From a bacterium 1XD21-13 (GTDB lineage Bacteria; Bacillota; Clostridia; Lachnospirales; Lachnospiraceae), in the NCBI GenBank assembly GCA_009917555.1, contig QZDX01000007.1:1-64000 (forward strand): a DNA stretch of 64,000 nt, in the 5' to 3' direction. Under the pieces are notes generated by a model that had not been told where the DNA came from, made no database searches, and saw nothing but the letters and a program-made list of their open reading frames with translations. Below, piece after piece: positions 6,698 to 14,208 of the stretch; the first letter of the stretch is position 1; every line of letters begins with the position of its first letter. The translations under genes and the position numbers were made by a program.

Positions 6698-6790
6698 AAA
6701 GTGGAATGACTAATAATTTTCATTCCACTTTAAAAAGCCTTATTTTATAAGAGATTGAAGGTGATTTATGGAATGGTGGAATGAGTGGAA
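6625..6790. repeat. Iteron-like TTCCAC array, candidate replication origin
   Basis: Six units related to TTCCAC start exactly 9 bp apart at 6625, 6634, 6643, 6652, 6661 and 6670. Inverted GTGGAA copies follow at 6680, 6701, 6776 and 6785, with another TTCCAC at 6723. The array overlaps the 3' end of the RepA-like gene and runs into the next leader. GTGGAATG at 6701-6708 pairs with CATTCCAC at 6721-6728. Iterons in or beside an initiator gene are typical of theta-type origins; function is inferred. Confidence 0.6.
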
Positions 6791-6816
6791 TGTATTACCA
6801 CAAGAAAGGAGAACAA

Positions 6817-6987
6817 ATGAACGAAGAATTATTAACCCGTCTGGTGGAAGCACTGGAAGGAATCAACAACAATCTGGGTGAGATGAAAGTGACGCTTGAC
6901 ATCATGCAAAGGTATATTGACGGTTTTGCAACAGTTAGCCGGGAAGGTATGCGTATTGGTGTCACAGGAGATATCACGACATATTAA
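6817..6987 (+). CDS. Hypothetical small helical protein
   Basis: A 56-residue protein (MNEELLTRLVEALEGINNNL at the N-terminus) with a predicted helix and a GAAAGGAG site 7 nt before the ATG. It follows the iteron-like array. The pattern resembles short phage proteins of unknown role. An in-frame upstream ATG at 6781 lies within the repeats and lacks a good ribosome site. Confidence 0.6.
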   Translation: MNEELLTRLVEALEGINNNLGEMKVTLDIMQRYIDGFATVSREGMRIGVTGDITTY

Positions 6988-7096
6988 AACGCCCCATTGG
7001 TATTACCAGTACCAACAGGGCAAGCACAGCCGAAAAGCCGTACATCAATACATAATCATTTTACCACAGTTTTCCGGAGAAAGGAAAGAGGAAGTT

Positions 7097-7213
7097 ATGA
7101 GTTGTAAGATGAAAATTATTAAGCTCTTATGGAAAATCGACAATGAGAAGTTTCTTCATCGGATCTATGTTTCACTCCGAGAGTATTTGAGAGAAAGCGA
7201 GGGCAAAGCATGA
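7097..7213 (+). CDS. Micro-ORF, 38 residues
   Basis: A short basic peptide (MSCKMKIIKLLWKIDNEKFL at the N-terminus) with a GAGGAAG site before its ATG. Its stop overlaps the next start (ATGA), which supports a real coupled gene. Two neighbours carry the same kind of short helical product. Function unknown. Confidence 0.55.
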   Translation: MSCKMKIIKLLWKIDNEKFLHRIYVSLREYLRESEGKA

Positions 7214-7344
7214 GCAAAGAGGAATACATAGAGAGAACCACAAAGATAATGCAGCAGCTTGATACGGAAAGTATCAAAAAAGTTTATACCGTAGCAAAGA
7301 CGCTTTTAGAATTATTCAGAGAGAAAGGCGGTGCGGCGGTATGA
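7210..7344 (+). CDS. Micro-ORF, 44 residues
   Basis: An amphipathic helical peptide (KVYTVAKTLLELFREKGG near its end). It overlaps the preceding and following genes by 4 nt each, a coupling pattern that argues for translation. Short proteins of this look are common in the early regions of clostridial prophages. Function unknown. Confidence 0.55.
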   Translation: MSKEEYIERTTKIMQQLDTESIKKVYTVAKTLLELFREKGGAAV

Positions 7345-7445
7345 AAGACGATTATGTGAAGAAAATTAATGAAATTTTATCTTCAATCGACAACTTGTGG
7401 ATCTTAAATCAGATTTTAAGATTCTGTAAGAATATTACAAAGTAG
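7341..7445 (+). CDS. Micro-ORF, 34 residues
   Basis: A peptide beginning MKDDYVKKINEILSSIDN with a short hydrophobic-aromatic end. It is coupled by a 4-nt overlap to the preceding gene. Similar short MKDxYVKKI peptides are frequent in Firmicutes prophages; that is from memory and was not searched. Function unknown. Confidence 0.5.
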   Translation: MKDDYVKKINEILSSIDNLWILNQILRFCKNITK

Positions 7446-7471
7446 GACAAATAACAAGGAGGCATTACATA

Positions 7472-7594
7472 ATGGGAAAGCACAAAGAAAATTTTGTGAC
7501 AGAAATACTCAGCAGAATCAAAAGGGAACGTAATTTCTGGATGGCAGTAGCAATCGTGAGTATTGCTCTTAATATCATCCAGTGGTTGTTTTAA
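7472..7594 (+). CDS. Micro-ORF, single-pass membrane peptide
   Basis: A 40-residue peptide with a charged N-terminal half (KENFVTEILSRIKRERN) and one C-terminal transmembrane helix (FWMAVAIVSIALNIIQWLF). A strong AAGGAGG site lies upstream. The topology suggests a cytoplasmic head anchored in the membrane. Function unknown. Confidence 0.55.
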   Translation: MGKHKENFVTEILSRIKRERNFWMAVAIVSIALNIIQWLF

Positions 7595-7714
7595 GAAAGT
7601 TCTTTATGAGCCGGGGAACGGTGCGCCAACACCTGAACCCGGCGGCATAATGGAATATTCAGAGATTTAGGCGTGAAAATAACATCAGGGAGCTGACGAG
7701 GGGAGGTGTGCGGA

Positions 7715-7810
7715 ATGTATTTACATGGCCTTGTTGATGGAATTTTGATTGTTGCCATATTGGAGATGACTGCTTTGATAGTATATGCGGTTCGCTCAAA
7801 GAAGAAGTAA
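7715..7810 (+). CDS. Micro-ORF, holin-toxin-like membrane peptide
   Basis: A 31-residue peptide with one hydrophobic helix and a basic end (LIVYAVRSKKK), resembling the toxin peptide at 2547-2633 (LVIYATRKK). GGGGAGG precedes the ATG. A hairpin (CAGGCAG 7818-7824/CTGCCTG 7841-7847) follows. It could be a small membrane toxin or a holin-like protein; neither is shown. Confidence 0.55.
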   Translation: MYLHGLVDGILIVAILEMTALIVYAVRSKKK

Positions 7811-7948
7811 GGTAATGCAGGCAGTGACCGTGATGGGCTCCTGCCTGTTGTCGGTACTAAGGCTTGAAAGCATTTAAAATTGGTACAACTTATTTTTTGA
7901 AATACAGTAAAATTAAAGTAGAAAAAGAAAGATTTATGGAGGAATGAC

Positions 7949-8260
7949 ATGGAGGAGCCGAGATGGAGGATTGAAGCACATTTATGGTTTAAAAATTTTG
8001 ACGATTATGCTGCACGTGAGAAAGGACTGCTTAGCCTGTTGGAAAGGATTCCCGGAAATGGTAGTGTAACGGTATTCTTTAGGGCTACTCCGGAATATTT
8101 AGAAATCCCGGGAGCATCATTTGACTATCAGGACGAAAAGAAAACGGATGAATTGATAGCATTCTGCGGCAGGGATAATATTGATTTTGTTGCCAGAACC
8201 AGCTTGGATATAAAAAGAGAGTTGGGATGTTTGCGTGGGAGACAAAGGCAGGATGAATGA
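7949..8260 (+). CDS. Hypothetical protein
   Basis: A 103-residue acidic alpha/beta protein beginning MEEPRWRIEAHLWFKNFDDY, with GGAGGAATGAC before its ATG. It overlaps the terminase-like gene by 8 nt. No catalytic motif or membrane segment is visible. A possible promoter (TTGGTA, 17 bp, TACAGT at about 7880-7908) lies upstream, so it may begin the late operon. Not recognised. Confidence 0.6.
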   Translation: MEEPRWRIEAHLWFKNFDDYAAREKGLLSLLERIPGNGSVTVFFRATPEYLEIPGASFDYQDEKKTDELIAFCGRDNIDFVARTSLDIKRELGCLRGRQRQDE

Positions 8261-8732
8261 CAGACAGAAAGCATTTGCGGAATATTACATAGGATGTGGA
8301 AATGCGACTGAGGCGGCAAAGAAAGCCGGATATTCTAAAAAGACAGCATATTCAATAGGTAATGAAAACCTGAAAAAACCTGAAATATTGGAATATATCA
8401 AAAATCGCACAACCCCAACTGAACAAAGACGAATAGCATCAGCTGACCAGGTTCTCCAGTTTTTCACAGATGTAATGGACGGAAAAGAAACAGGTGCAAA
8501 AATAACAGACCGGATATGGGCTGGGAGAGAAATACTAAAACGGGATATTGACGGCCGAAAACTGGAAATAGAGTTGCTCAAGTTAGAGAGCAGACAAAAA
8601 GAAGAGATGGTAGAATCCGATATAGATGATGCCATGTTGAAGGCCCTGAATGCGTCAGCAATAGAGGTATGGGGAGGTGGTGATGATGGCAGCGAGATTG
8701 ACGGATGCGCAAAGAAAGAAAGTAATTGCTGA
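8253..8732 (+). CDS. Phage terminase small subunit (Terminase_2 type)
   Basis: A 159-residue DNA-packaging recognition protein. The N-terminus shows the family pattern NDRQKAFAEYYIGCGNATEAAKKAGYSKKTA, an HTH that recognises packaging sites, followed by the usual helical oligomerisation region. Small terminase subunits bind cos/pac sites and recruit the large subunit, but no large subunit gene is present here. The start at 8253 overlaps the preceding stop; an in-frame GTG at 8235 is an alternative. A satellite could use such a protein to redirect packaging by a helper phage. Confidence 0.8.
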   Translation: MNDRQKAFAEYYIGCGNATEAAKKAGYSKKTAYSIGNENLKKPEILEYIKNRTTPTEQRRIASADQVLQFFTDVMDGKETGAKITDRIWAGREILKRDIDGRKLEIELLKLESRQKEEMVESDIDDAMLKALNASAIEVWGGGDDGSEIDGCAKKESNC

Positions 8733-9135
8733 TTATGCAGAGCTTGGGAATTATGCTGCTACTGGTAGAATGAATGGAATATCAGATAAGACTGTAAAGT
8801 CTATCATAGAATCAGATCCGCAAACTTCGAGAATTTCCGAGCAAAAAAAAGAACAGAACACCTTAGACATGCTTCAATATATGGATAATCGCCGAGAGCA
8901 GGCGCAGGGAATTATAGACGATTATCTGAAAGCACTAGCAGATCCGGGGGAAATTGAAAAAGCCAAATTATCGGAAATTGCCACTTCTTTAGGGATTTTA
9001 GTGGACAAATTTGCAAAGAATACCTCTTCTGTAGATTCATTAAATAAGTTGGATGAAGTGTTAAAAAATATGGGAACTTTAGCAGATGTTGTAACGCATC
9101 CAGTACCAAATCGTGATGTTACAGATTTTGAATAA
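8683..9135 (+). CDS. HTH protein, second small-terminase-like or packaging-associated protein
   Basis: A 150-residue protein with an N-terminal helix-turn-helix (LTDAQRKKVIADYAELGNYA then a GISDKTVKSII recognition helix) and a helical C-terminus. Proteins of this form precede terminase genes in many Firmicutes phages. The start is placed at the ATG 5 nt after GGGGAGG; two upstream GTG codons are in frame. It overlaps the preceding gene by 50 nt. The role in packaging is inferred from position. Confidence 0.6.
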   Translation: MMAARLTDAQRKKVIADYAELGNYAATGRMNGISDKTVKSIIESDPQTSRISEQKKEQNTLDMLQYMDNRREQAQGIIDDYLKALADPGEIEKAKLSEIATSLGILVDKFAKNTSSVDSLNKLDEVLKNMGTLADVVTHPVPNRDVTDFE

Positions 9136-9163
9136 CCAATAAAATGAAAAGGAGAATTTTATC

Positions 9164-9931
9164 ATGAAAAAAACGACAATTGAGTATTACAAGAAAGCGG
9201 TTAGGCTGGCAGAGAACGCAAGCAGAGCCATTAGCCAAGCAAGGTCAGATTATTCGCATGGCTGTGAGGTGGCAAAAGGAGCTTATGAAGCTGACCTTTT
9301 GGGGGAGAAAGGCTATCAGGACAGGTTAAAGGAACTGGAAGCAGAACGTGATGCGCAGGTGAGCGGAGCTCTGTCACAGATTCTTACGGTGGTAGATGAA
9401 TATGATGTAGAGATGGCAGAACTCGGAAAGCTGGACGGAAATTTGGTTGACAGCGGCACAATGGCATTATTGAACAGCGGCATCAATCTTAGCCATGCAG
9501 ACTATCAGGAGCTTGCGAACCGCCACAAAGACAATGCTGTTATGACCCGGATTTTGAAAGAACGGTATGAAGCAAACCGTCCGGCAGAAAAGGGCAATAG
9601 CATCACTGTAGTACAGTTCGGCCAGACGCCGGAAAGCCGGTCGAAAGTATTCAGCCAATTTGTGAAAACGGTCTACCATGCTGTTGAATCCGGCGCTTGC
9701 CCGGCGTTATCCGGAAGTGGAAGACTTAAGTCGCCGACAGATTATCACAATTATCTGGCGCAGGCTTCGCTTGCGGAGATGATGCCATTTGAGGGAGAGG
9801 ATTTCAGCAATCTTGACAAAGATTTTCCAGTTGAAACGGTCAATGGAAAGGTGGAAAATGCCGGAGGAAAGAGCAGTGATTTTTACGCAAATTCGGCTGA
9901 TTTTAATTTTGGTTTTACTCCGGTAAGATGA
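9164..9931 (+). CDS. Hypothetical protein, possibly structural or scaffold-like
   Basis: A 255-residue protein with a coiled N-terminal region (residues 1-75, long helices rich in Ala, Glu and Lys) and a less ordered Gly/Ser/Asn-rich C-terminus. AAAGGAG precedes the ATG. Position after small-terminase-like genes and the helical composition are compatible with a structural or assembly protein, but no family is recognised and no capsid protein is nearby. Confidence 0.6.
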   Translation: MKKTTIEYYKKAVRLAENASRAISQARSDYSHGCEVAKGAYEADLLGEKGYQDRLKELEAERDAQVSGALSQILTVVDEYDVEMAELGKLDGNLVDSGTMALLNSGINLSHADYQELANRHKDNAVMTRILKERYEANRPAEKGNSITVVQFGQTPESRSKVFSQFVKTVYHAVESGACPALSGSGRLKSPTDYHNYLAQASLAEMMPFEGEDFSNLDKDFPVETVNGKVENAGGKSSDFYANSADFNFGFTPVR

Positions 9932-9976
9932 AGCGGTATTCATGAGACACATTTTCAGGGATGGAGGGGTAGGAAG

Positions 9977-10147
9977 ATGACAGCAGAAGCGTTAGAGGCA
10001 AGGCGGGAGTACCAGCGAGCATACAGGGACAGGAACCGTGACCGAATCAACAGCAAACGCAGGGACTGGAACGCCAGGAACCAGGACAGGTTAAGGGAAT
10101 ATCAACGTAGATACTGGGAGAAAGCGGCTAAAGCATCGGAGGGCTGA
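9977..10147 (+). CDS. Short Arg-rich phage protein
   Basis: A 56-residue, very basic and helical protein with spaced R-Y and R-D/N repeats (EYQRAYRDRNRDRINSKRRD). GGGTAGGAAG precedes the ATG and the next gene starts 2 nt after its stop. Peptides of this composition are common in clostridial prophages; they probably bind nucleic acid. The role is not known. Confidence 0.6.
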   Translation: MTAEALEARREYQRAYRDRNRDRINSKRRDWNARNQDRLREYQRRYWEKAAKASEG

Positions 10148-10149
10148 CG

Positions 10150-10458
10150 ATGGGAGAATACATAGGGAAGAATCCACGGTTTATGTCTTGGGATGACTAT
10201 GGGATTGGCAAGAAAAGATATACGGAGCTACAGGAGGTTATCAGATCCGGAGAGCATGAAGAGAAAGTCCGTTCTGCCGCTTCTGCCGCTGATAAGAAAA
10301 TAGCGGAGTATCTTCTTAAGTCCGTGAAAGAAAACAAAAGCTATGACAAGCTGGAGTTTGATTCCAGGCTAGGCAGAATCTGTGCCGGGCGTTCTGATTT
10401 CTATTCCATCCGGAGACTGTTTTTTCATTATCTGGATGTTGCGTTGAAGCAGGTATAA
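10150..10458 (+). CDS. Hypothetical protein
   Basis: A 102-residue helical protein (GEYIGKNPRFMSWDDYGIGK at the N-terminus) placed 2 nt after the preceding stop. The sequence looks coding and soluble. It is preserved between the Arg-rich protein and the next small helical protein. Not recognised. Confidence 0.6.
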   Translation: MGEYIGKNPRFMSWDDYGIGKKRYTELQEVIRSGEHEEKVRSAASAADKKIAEYLLKSVKENKSYDKLEFDSRLGRICAGRSDFYSIRRLFFHYLDVALKQV

Positions 10459-10486
10459 AAAGAATTTGGCCGGAGGTAATAAGAGT

Positions 10487-10753
10487 ATGGATGATTTAAG
10501 GGCGAAAGCGTTAAAAAATGCAATTGACGAGCAGTTCGCTGAGAAAAAGGATGTGTTTTTAGAAGAAATTATGGAAGGGTGTGAGTATACGGACAGTGCG
10601 GAGAAAATCTATTCCAAGATGATATTTAATGCGGTTCGAATATCTACCAGGCTGTCTGTTGGGATTGTTATCGATATGATGACAGAGTTTGGGCTTATGG
10701 AGGCTGCGGATGAGGATTACTGCAGAAAAAGTATATGGGGGATAGTCAAGTAG
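10487..10753 (+). CDS. Hypothetical protein
   Basis: An 88-residue helical protein beginning MDDLRAKALKNAIDEQFAEK. The ATG at 10,487 lies 10 nt after GGAGG and is preferred over an in-frame TTG at 10,466. It is the last gene before the tape measure gene. Not recognised. Confidence 0.6.
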   Translation: MDDLRAKALKNAIDEQFAEKKDVFLEEIMEGCEYTDSAEKIYSKMIFNAVRISTRLSVGIVIDMMTEFGLMEAADEDYCRKSIWGIVK

Positions 10754-10887
10754 GGGATAACTTCTGTATACGGAAGAAAGAACGGGATAAAACAATATAT
10801 TACCGGTACACAGTCAGAGTGTATCGCTAACCTTTAACAGTTACGGGCAGAGAAAAGGCATCTCTGCTGTATGGAGGTGTCTTTTTT

Positions 10888-13800
10888 ATGGCACAGTACG
10901 ATGGAACAATCAGGATAGTTACAAAAATTACAACAAAAGATGCGGAGGGTTCCCTTGCAAGTCTTGAGTGGCAGATTAAGAAATCGGCTAAATACATGGA
11001 CGAACTGCGCTCAAAAATGGATGCTCTGAAAGGCAAAAAGATATATACAGAAGAATTTAAAGAGCTTGAAAAGCAGGTAGCAAAGGCAGATGAAGAGCTT
11101 GAGCGTCTTGTGAATCTAAAAAAAGAAGTTGGCTCCGGTTACGGTTTAAATATAGGTGGAGAAATAGTTACCATTGATGATGCAATAAAAAGAGCATCTT
11201 CTGAATTTGATTCTCTGTATAGTAAACTAAACAAACTCGTATCAGAGGGCAAGGATTTTACATTAGGGGAAAATACCGCCGAATATGCCAGCTATGCAAG
11301 ACAGCTTCAATATGAAGAAGAAGCGATTGCAAAGGTCGGAAAAAAATACAAAGAATTATCAGAAAAGACGCTCGAAGCACTCGAACGCCAGGCGGTTGCA
11401 CAGCGAAAGATTGAAGCGGAAGCAGAAAAGAATCTCCAAAAAGAAACTGCCAGAATCCAAAAAGAAGCGGAAATAGAAGCTAAACTCAAAGCAGAAGCTG
11501 CCGAAGAAGAACGCCTTTTACAAATAAGGGAAAATGCTGTTGTTGGCAATCAGAGGATTTTAGAGGTAATCGAGCGAAGAAAACAATTGTTACAAGAAAT
11601 TGCGGATCTGGAAAAAGCTGGGGTAGGTATAGGGTATCAGCAATATGATTCCGCACAACAGGAGCTTGCACAGCTTAACCAGGAAATAAAAGACTATGGC
11701 AACGATATAGGAAAAGTAAAGGAAAATTATAAAAAGCTGGGAGATACTGCTAAAAAATCTTTTGAAAAAATAAATAAATCCACAAAGAAATCCGGTGGAC
11801 TCCTGGGGACAATGGCTAGCAGGTTTAAAGGGCTTGCCCTTTCCCTCTTGATCTTTAACCAGATAAGCAAAGCCTTTAATGCTATGACTAAGGCGATAGG
11901 CCAGGGATTTGAAAATTTATACAAAGACAACGAGAAATTTAGAAGTTCCGTTAACAGCTTGAAAGCCAGTTCCGAAACCTTAAAAAATGCTTTTGCTTCT
12001 GCTTTTCGCCCATTGGTGGAGGTCGCAATACCATACATACAGAGACTAATGGACTACATCACAAAACTTTTGGGATTGTTTGGCCAATTCACGGCTTTGA
12101 TTACCGGACAAAAAACATATACCAAAGCCATAAAGCAGACAGCTGCAGCGACCAAAGAAGCAGCCAAAGAAGCGAAAGGGTATCTTAGTCCTCTGGATGA
12201 AATCAACCAATATTCTACCCAGGATAATTCTGGTGATGATGCAGGAGCCGGAGGGACTATGTTTGAAGAAGTCCCGATTAATCAGAAGTTAATTGATTAT
12301 TTTGATAAAATTTCCGCTTATGCTAAAAAGTTAAAAGATATATTTAATCAAGGATTCTGGGACGGCCTGGGCGATTGGGAATACCGTTGGGATTCTATAA
12401 AGAATAGTATTGCCTCTATTAAGGATAGTTTGATTGATATATGGACAGATCCGGAAGTCCTTGCTTCGGCTGATAAATACGTTCAATCCGTGGCCTATAT
12501 GCTAGGAAGTCTTGTGGGTTCTCTTGCAAACATCGGCCTTACAATCGGTGCAAATCTTCTTGGGGGTATTGCAAAATATCTGGAGCAGAACAAAGACCGG
12601 ATAAAAGGATTTTTGATATCTATATTTGATATTTGGACGGATATTAATAATTTGCTGTCAAGTTTTTTCCAGAGCTTTGCTTATGTATTTGAAGCGTTCG
12701 CAAGTGAAAACGGACAGCAGTTGACCGCTAACATAATAGGCATATATGCAGATGCGGCTATAGGGACCATTGAAATATTATCAAAGTTGGCAAGAGATAT
12801 ACTCAACGTTTTCATACAGCCTTTTGTAGATAATAAAGAGTCATTTCGTACAGCATTAGAGGGATTTCTGGGTGTGCTTGCAACTGTGGCCGGAACAATT
12901 AAATATGCCGTAGATGATACATTTGATAAATTGAATGAGGTTTACGATGAGCATTTTAAACCTTTCTTTGATTCTGTTGCACAGGGGCTTTCAGATCTGG
13001 TTGGGGAATTTCTTACTTTTTGGAATGGAAATGTACAACCGATACTTGACCAAATGGCAGCTGATTTTGATGAACTTTGGAAAACGCATATACAGCCGGC
13101 TATTAATAATTTTATTGAGTTATTGGGAGACTGTGCAGATCTCTTGATGGTTGTGTGGGAAAATGTGTTAAAGCCGCTTGTTTCATGGATAATTCAAAAC
13201 GTCCTACCCGTGATTCTCCCTATAATAAGTGGAATTGTAAAAGCACTTTTTGCCGCTTTTGGTGCAATAGCAGATATCATAAATGGAATTATTGATGCAA
13301 TCAGGGGAATTATACAATTTTTAACAGGAGTATTTAGCGGTGATTGGGAACGTGCCTGGAATGGAATTACTAGAGTTTTTGACGGAATAGCTGGAGTAAT
13401 AAAAGGGATTGTTGACGGAATTATTGGGGTTATAATGGGAATCGTTGACGGGGTCAAAGATGCAATTTCCGCAATAAATGACCTCGCAGGCAAAAAGTCC
13501 AGTTTGAAATCAGGGGCTGGAAACCGCTTCCTGTCCAGTAGTTTTTCTGCTAGTAAATTCCGTTCCGCTCCCTCCACGTTATACGCCTCACCGGAATTTG
13601 AAGCCTTTAGAACCACGCCAATACCAAAGCTTGCCACGGGAGCGGTGATTCCGGCAAACAGGGAGTTTTTAGCGGTGCTGGGTGACCAGAAACGTGGAAC
13701 GAACATTGAGGCTCCGCTTGATACGATTGAACAGGCTAACGAGAGACTGCTTTTAAAGGTGTTGTCAAGGCTGGGTATAGATGGAAATCCTGGCGGCGGT

Positions 13801-13914
13801 GCAACCTATAAGTTTGTGGCACAGCTTGATGGACGGACTCTTTTTGAAGAAACCATCAAGCAGGGGAAGATCCAGCAGATGTCAACGGGAAGAGATCCCT
13901 TTGTATTTGAATAG
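10888..13914 (+). CDS. Phage tail tape measure protein
   Basis: A 1008-residue protein that, in siphophages, sets tail length and passes through the tail tube. The N-terminal 280 residues are coiled coil with many Lys/Glu/Ala heptads. Near residues 310-345 a hydrophobic stretch starts the membrane-active middle, and about 440-860 has repeated amphipathic and hydrophobic helices. The C-terminus (AQLDGRTLFEETIKQGKIQQ) is the usual end in clostridial phages. GGAGGTG precedes the ATG. No tail tube, chaperone, distal tail or baseplate gene accompanies it; the stop is 102 bp from attR. It may survive from a deleted prophage or be carried by a satellite to alter a helper's tail. Confidence 0.88.
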   Translation: MAQYDGTIRIVTKITTKDAEGSLASLEWQIKKSAKYMDELRSKMDALKGKKIYTEEFKELEKQVAKADEELERLVNLKKEVGSGYGLNIGGEIVTIDDAIKRASSEFDSLYSKLNKLVSEGKDFTLGENTAEYASYARQLQYEEEAIAKVGKKYKELSEKTLEALERQAVAQRKIEAEAEKNLQKETARIQKEAEIEAKLKAEAAEEERLLQIRENAVVGNQRILEVIERRKQLLQEIADLEKAGVGIGYQQYDSAQQELAQLNQEIKDYGNDIGKVKENYKKLGDTAKKSFEKINKSTKKSGGLLGTMASRFKGLALSLLIFNQISKAFNAMTKAIGQGFENLYKDNEKFRSSVNSLKASSETLKNAFASAFRPLVEVAIPYIQRLMDYITKLLGLFGQFTALITGQKTYTKAIKQTAAATKEAAKEAKGYLSPLDEINQYSTQDNSGDDAGAGGTMFEEVPINQKLIDYFDKISAYAKKLKDIFNQGFWDGLGDWEYRWDSIKNSIASIKDSLIDIWTDPEVLASADKYVQSVAYMLGSLVGSLANIGLTIGANLLGGIAKYLEQNKDRIKGFLISIFDIWTDINNLLSSFFQSFAYVFEAFASENGQQLTANIIGIYADAAIGTIEILSKLARDILNVFIQPFVDNKESFRTALEGFLGVLATVAGTIKYAVDDTFDKLNEVYDEHFKPFFDSVAQGLSDLVGEFLTFWNGNVQPILDQMAADFDELWKTHIQPAINNFIELLGDCADLLMVVWENVLKPLVSWIIQNVLPVILPIISGIVKALFAAFGAIADIINGIIDAIRGIIQFLTGVFSGDWERAWNGITRVFDGIAGVIKGIVDGIIGVIMGIVDGVKDAISAINDLAGKKSSLKSGAGNRFLSSSFSASKFRSAPSTLYASPEFEAFRTTPIPKLATGAVIPANREFLAVLGDQKRGTNIEAPLDTIEQANERLLLKVLSRLGIDGNPGGGATYKFVAQLDGRTLFEETIKQGKIQQMSTGRDPFVFE

Positions 13915-13941
13915 GTACAATATAAGAAGTCAATAGGAAAA

Positions 13942-13958
13942 TGTCCCGTTTGTGTCCC
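13942..13958. repeat. Right copy of the 17-bp subterminal repeat
   Basis: Identical, in the same orientation, to 217-233. It lies 59 bp inside the attR core, downstream of the tape measure stop codon. Together the two copies fit integrase arm-type sites. Confidence 0.6.
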
Positions 13959-13971
13959 GGATGCAAAAAGA

Positions 13972-14014
13972 AAAAGCCGGAAATGCTGATAAATTCAGTA
14001 TTTCTGGCTTTCCT
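13972..14014 (+). terminator. Terminator after the tape measure gene
   Basis: A long stem (AAGCCGGAAATGCTGA with TCAGTATTTCTGGCTT, 14 of 16 pairs) is followed by TTTCCTT. It ends the late operon just before attR and, on the minus strand, would also follow the tRNA-Gly gene. Confidence 0.75.
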
Positions 14015-14016
14015 TA

Positions 14017-14033
14017 AGCAGATAACGGGAATC
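14017..14033. repeat. attR core within the tRNA-Gly 3' end
   Basis: Identical to 101-117. It covers the discriminator base, the 3' acceptor strand and part of the T arm of the tRNA gene, so integration regenerated a complete tRNA. Confidence 0.9.
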
Positions 14034-14087
14034 GAACCCGCCTCCCCAGCTTGGGAAGCTGGTGTTCTACCAATGAACTATATCTGC
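14017..14087 (-). tRNA. tRNA-Gly (anticodon CCC)
   Basis: A 71-nt cloverleaf reads on the minus strand: acceptor GCAGATA/TATCTGC, anticodon stem CCAGC/GCTGG enclosing TTCCCAA (anticodon CCC), and a T arm with GGTTCGATTCC. The discriminator base is T and no CCA is encoded. It serves as the attachment site of the element. A promoter lies at 14,098-14,125. Confidence 0.95.
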
Positions 14088-14097
14088 GTGTATTCCT

Positions 14098-14125
14098 ATT
14101 ATAGCACATGGAACCCGGAAATCAA
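14098..14125 (-). promoter_or_regulatory. Promoter of tRNA-Gly
   Basis: On the minus strand TTGATT (14,120-14,125) and TATAAT (14,098-14,103) are 16 bp apart, with the -10 about 10 bp from the mature tRNA 5' end. Confidence 0.7.
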
Positions 14126-14208
14126 GATCAAAATTTATTTTATTGACGGAATTGACGGAAGCTTACTGTCTCAAGCAGCAGGAGGCCGTTTCCGGCAGTA
14201 CGGAAAAA

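Larger units (their letters stand above)
101..14033. mobile_element. Integrated prophage remnant or phage satellite in tRNA-Gly
   Basis: The element is bounded by the 17-bp core repeat at 101-117 and 14,017-14,033, with an integrase reading toward the left end. Inside are a CI/Cro-type switch, a KilA-N protein, a RepA-like ATPase, many short overlapping early genes, small-terminase-like proteins and a tape measure protein. No large terminase, portal, protease, major capsid, tail tube, baseplate, holin or endolysin gene is recognisable, and there is no room for them. The genes look AT-richer than the chromosomal genes to the right. It is either a deleted siphophage prophage or a satellite that uses a helper phage. 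The integration and regulation modules look intact. Confidence 0.9.

Noticed and set aside
6896-7096. Upstream part of the open frame that contains the 38-codon micro-ORF
   Set aside because: It overlaps the preceding gene in another frame and has no ribosome site; only the part from 7097 has a good start.
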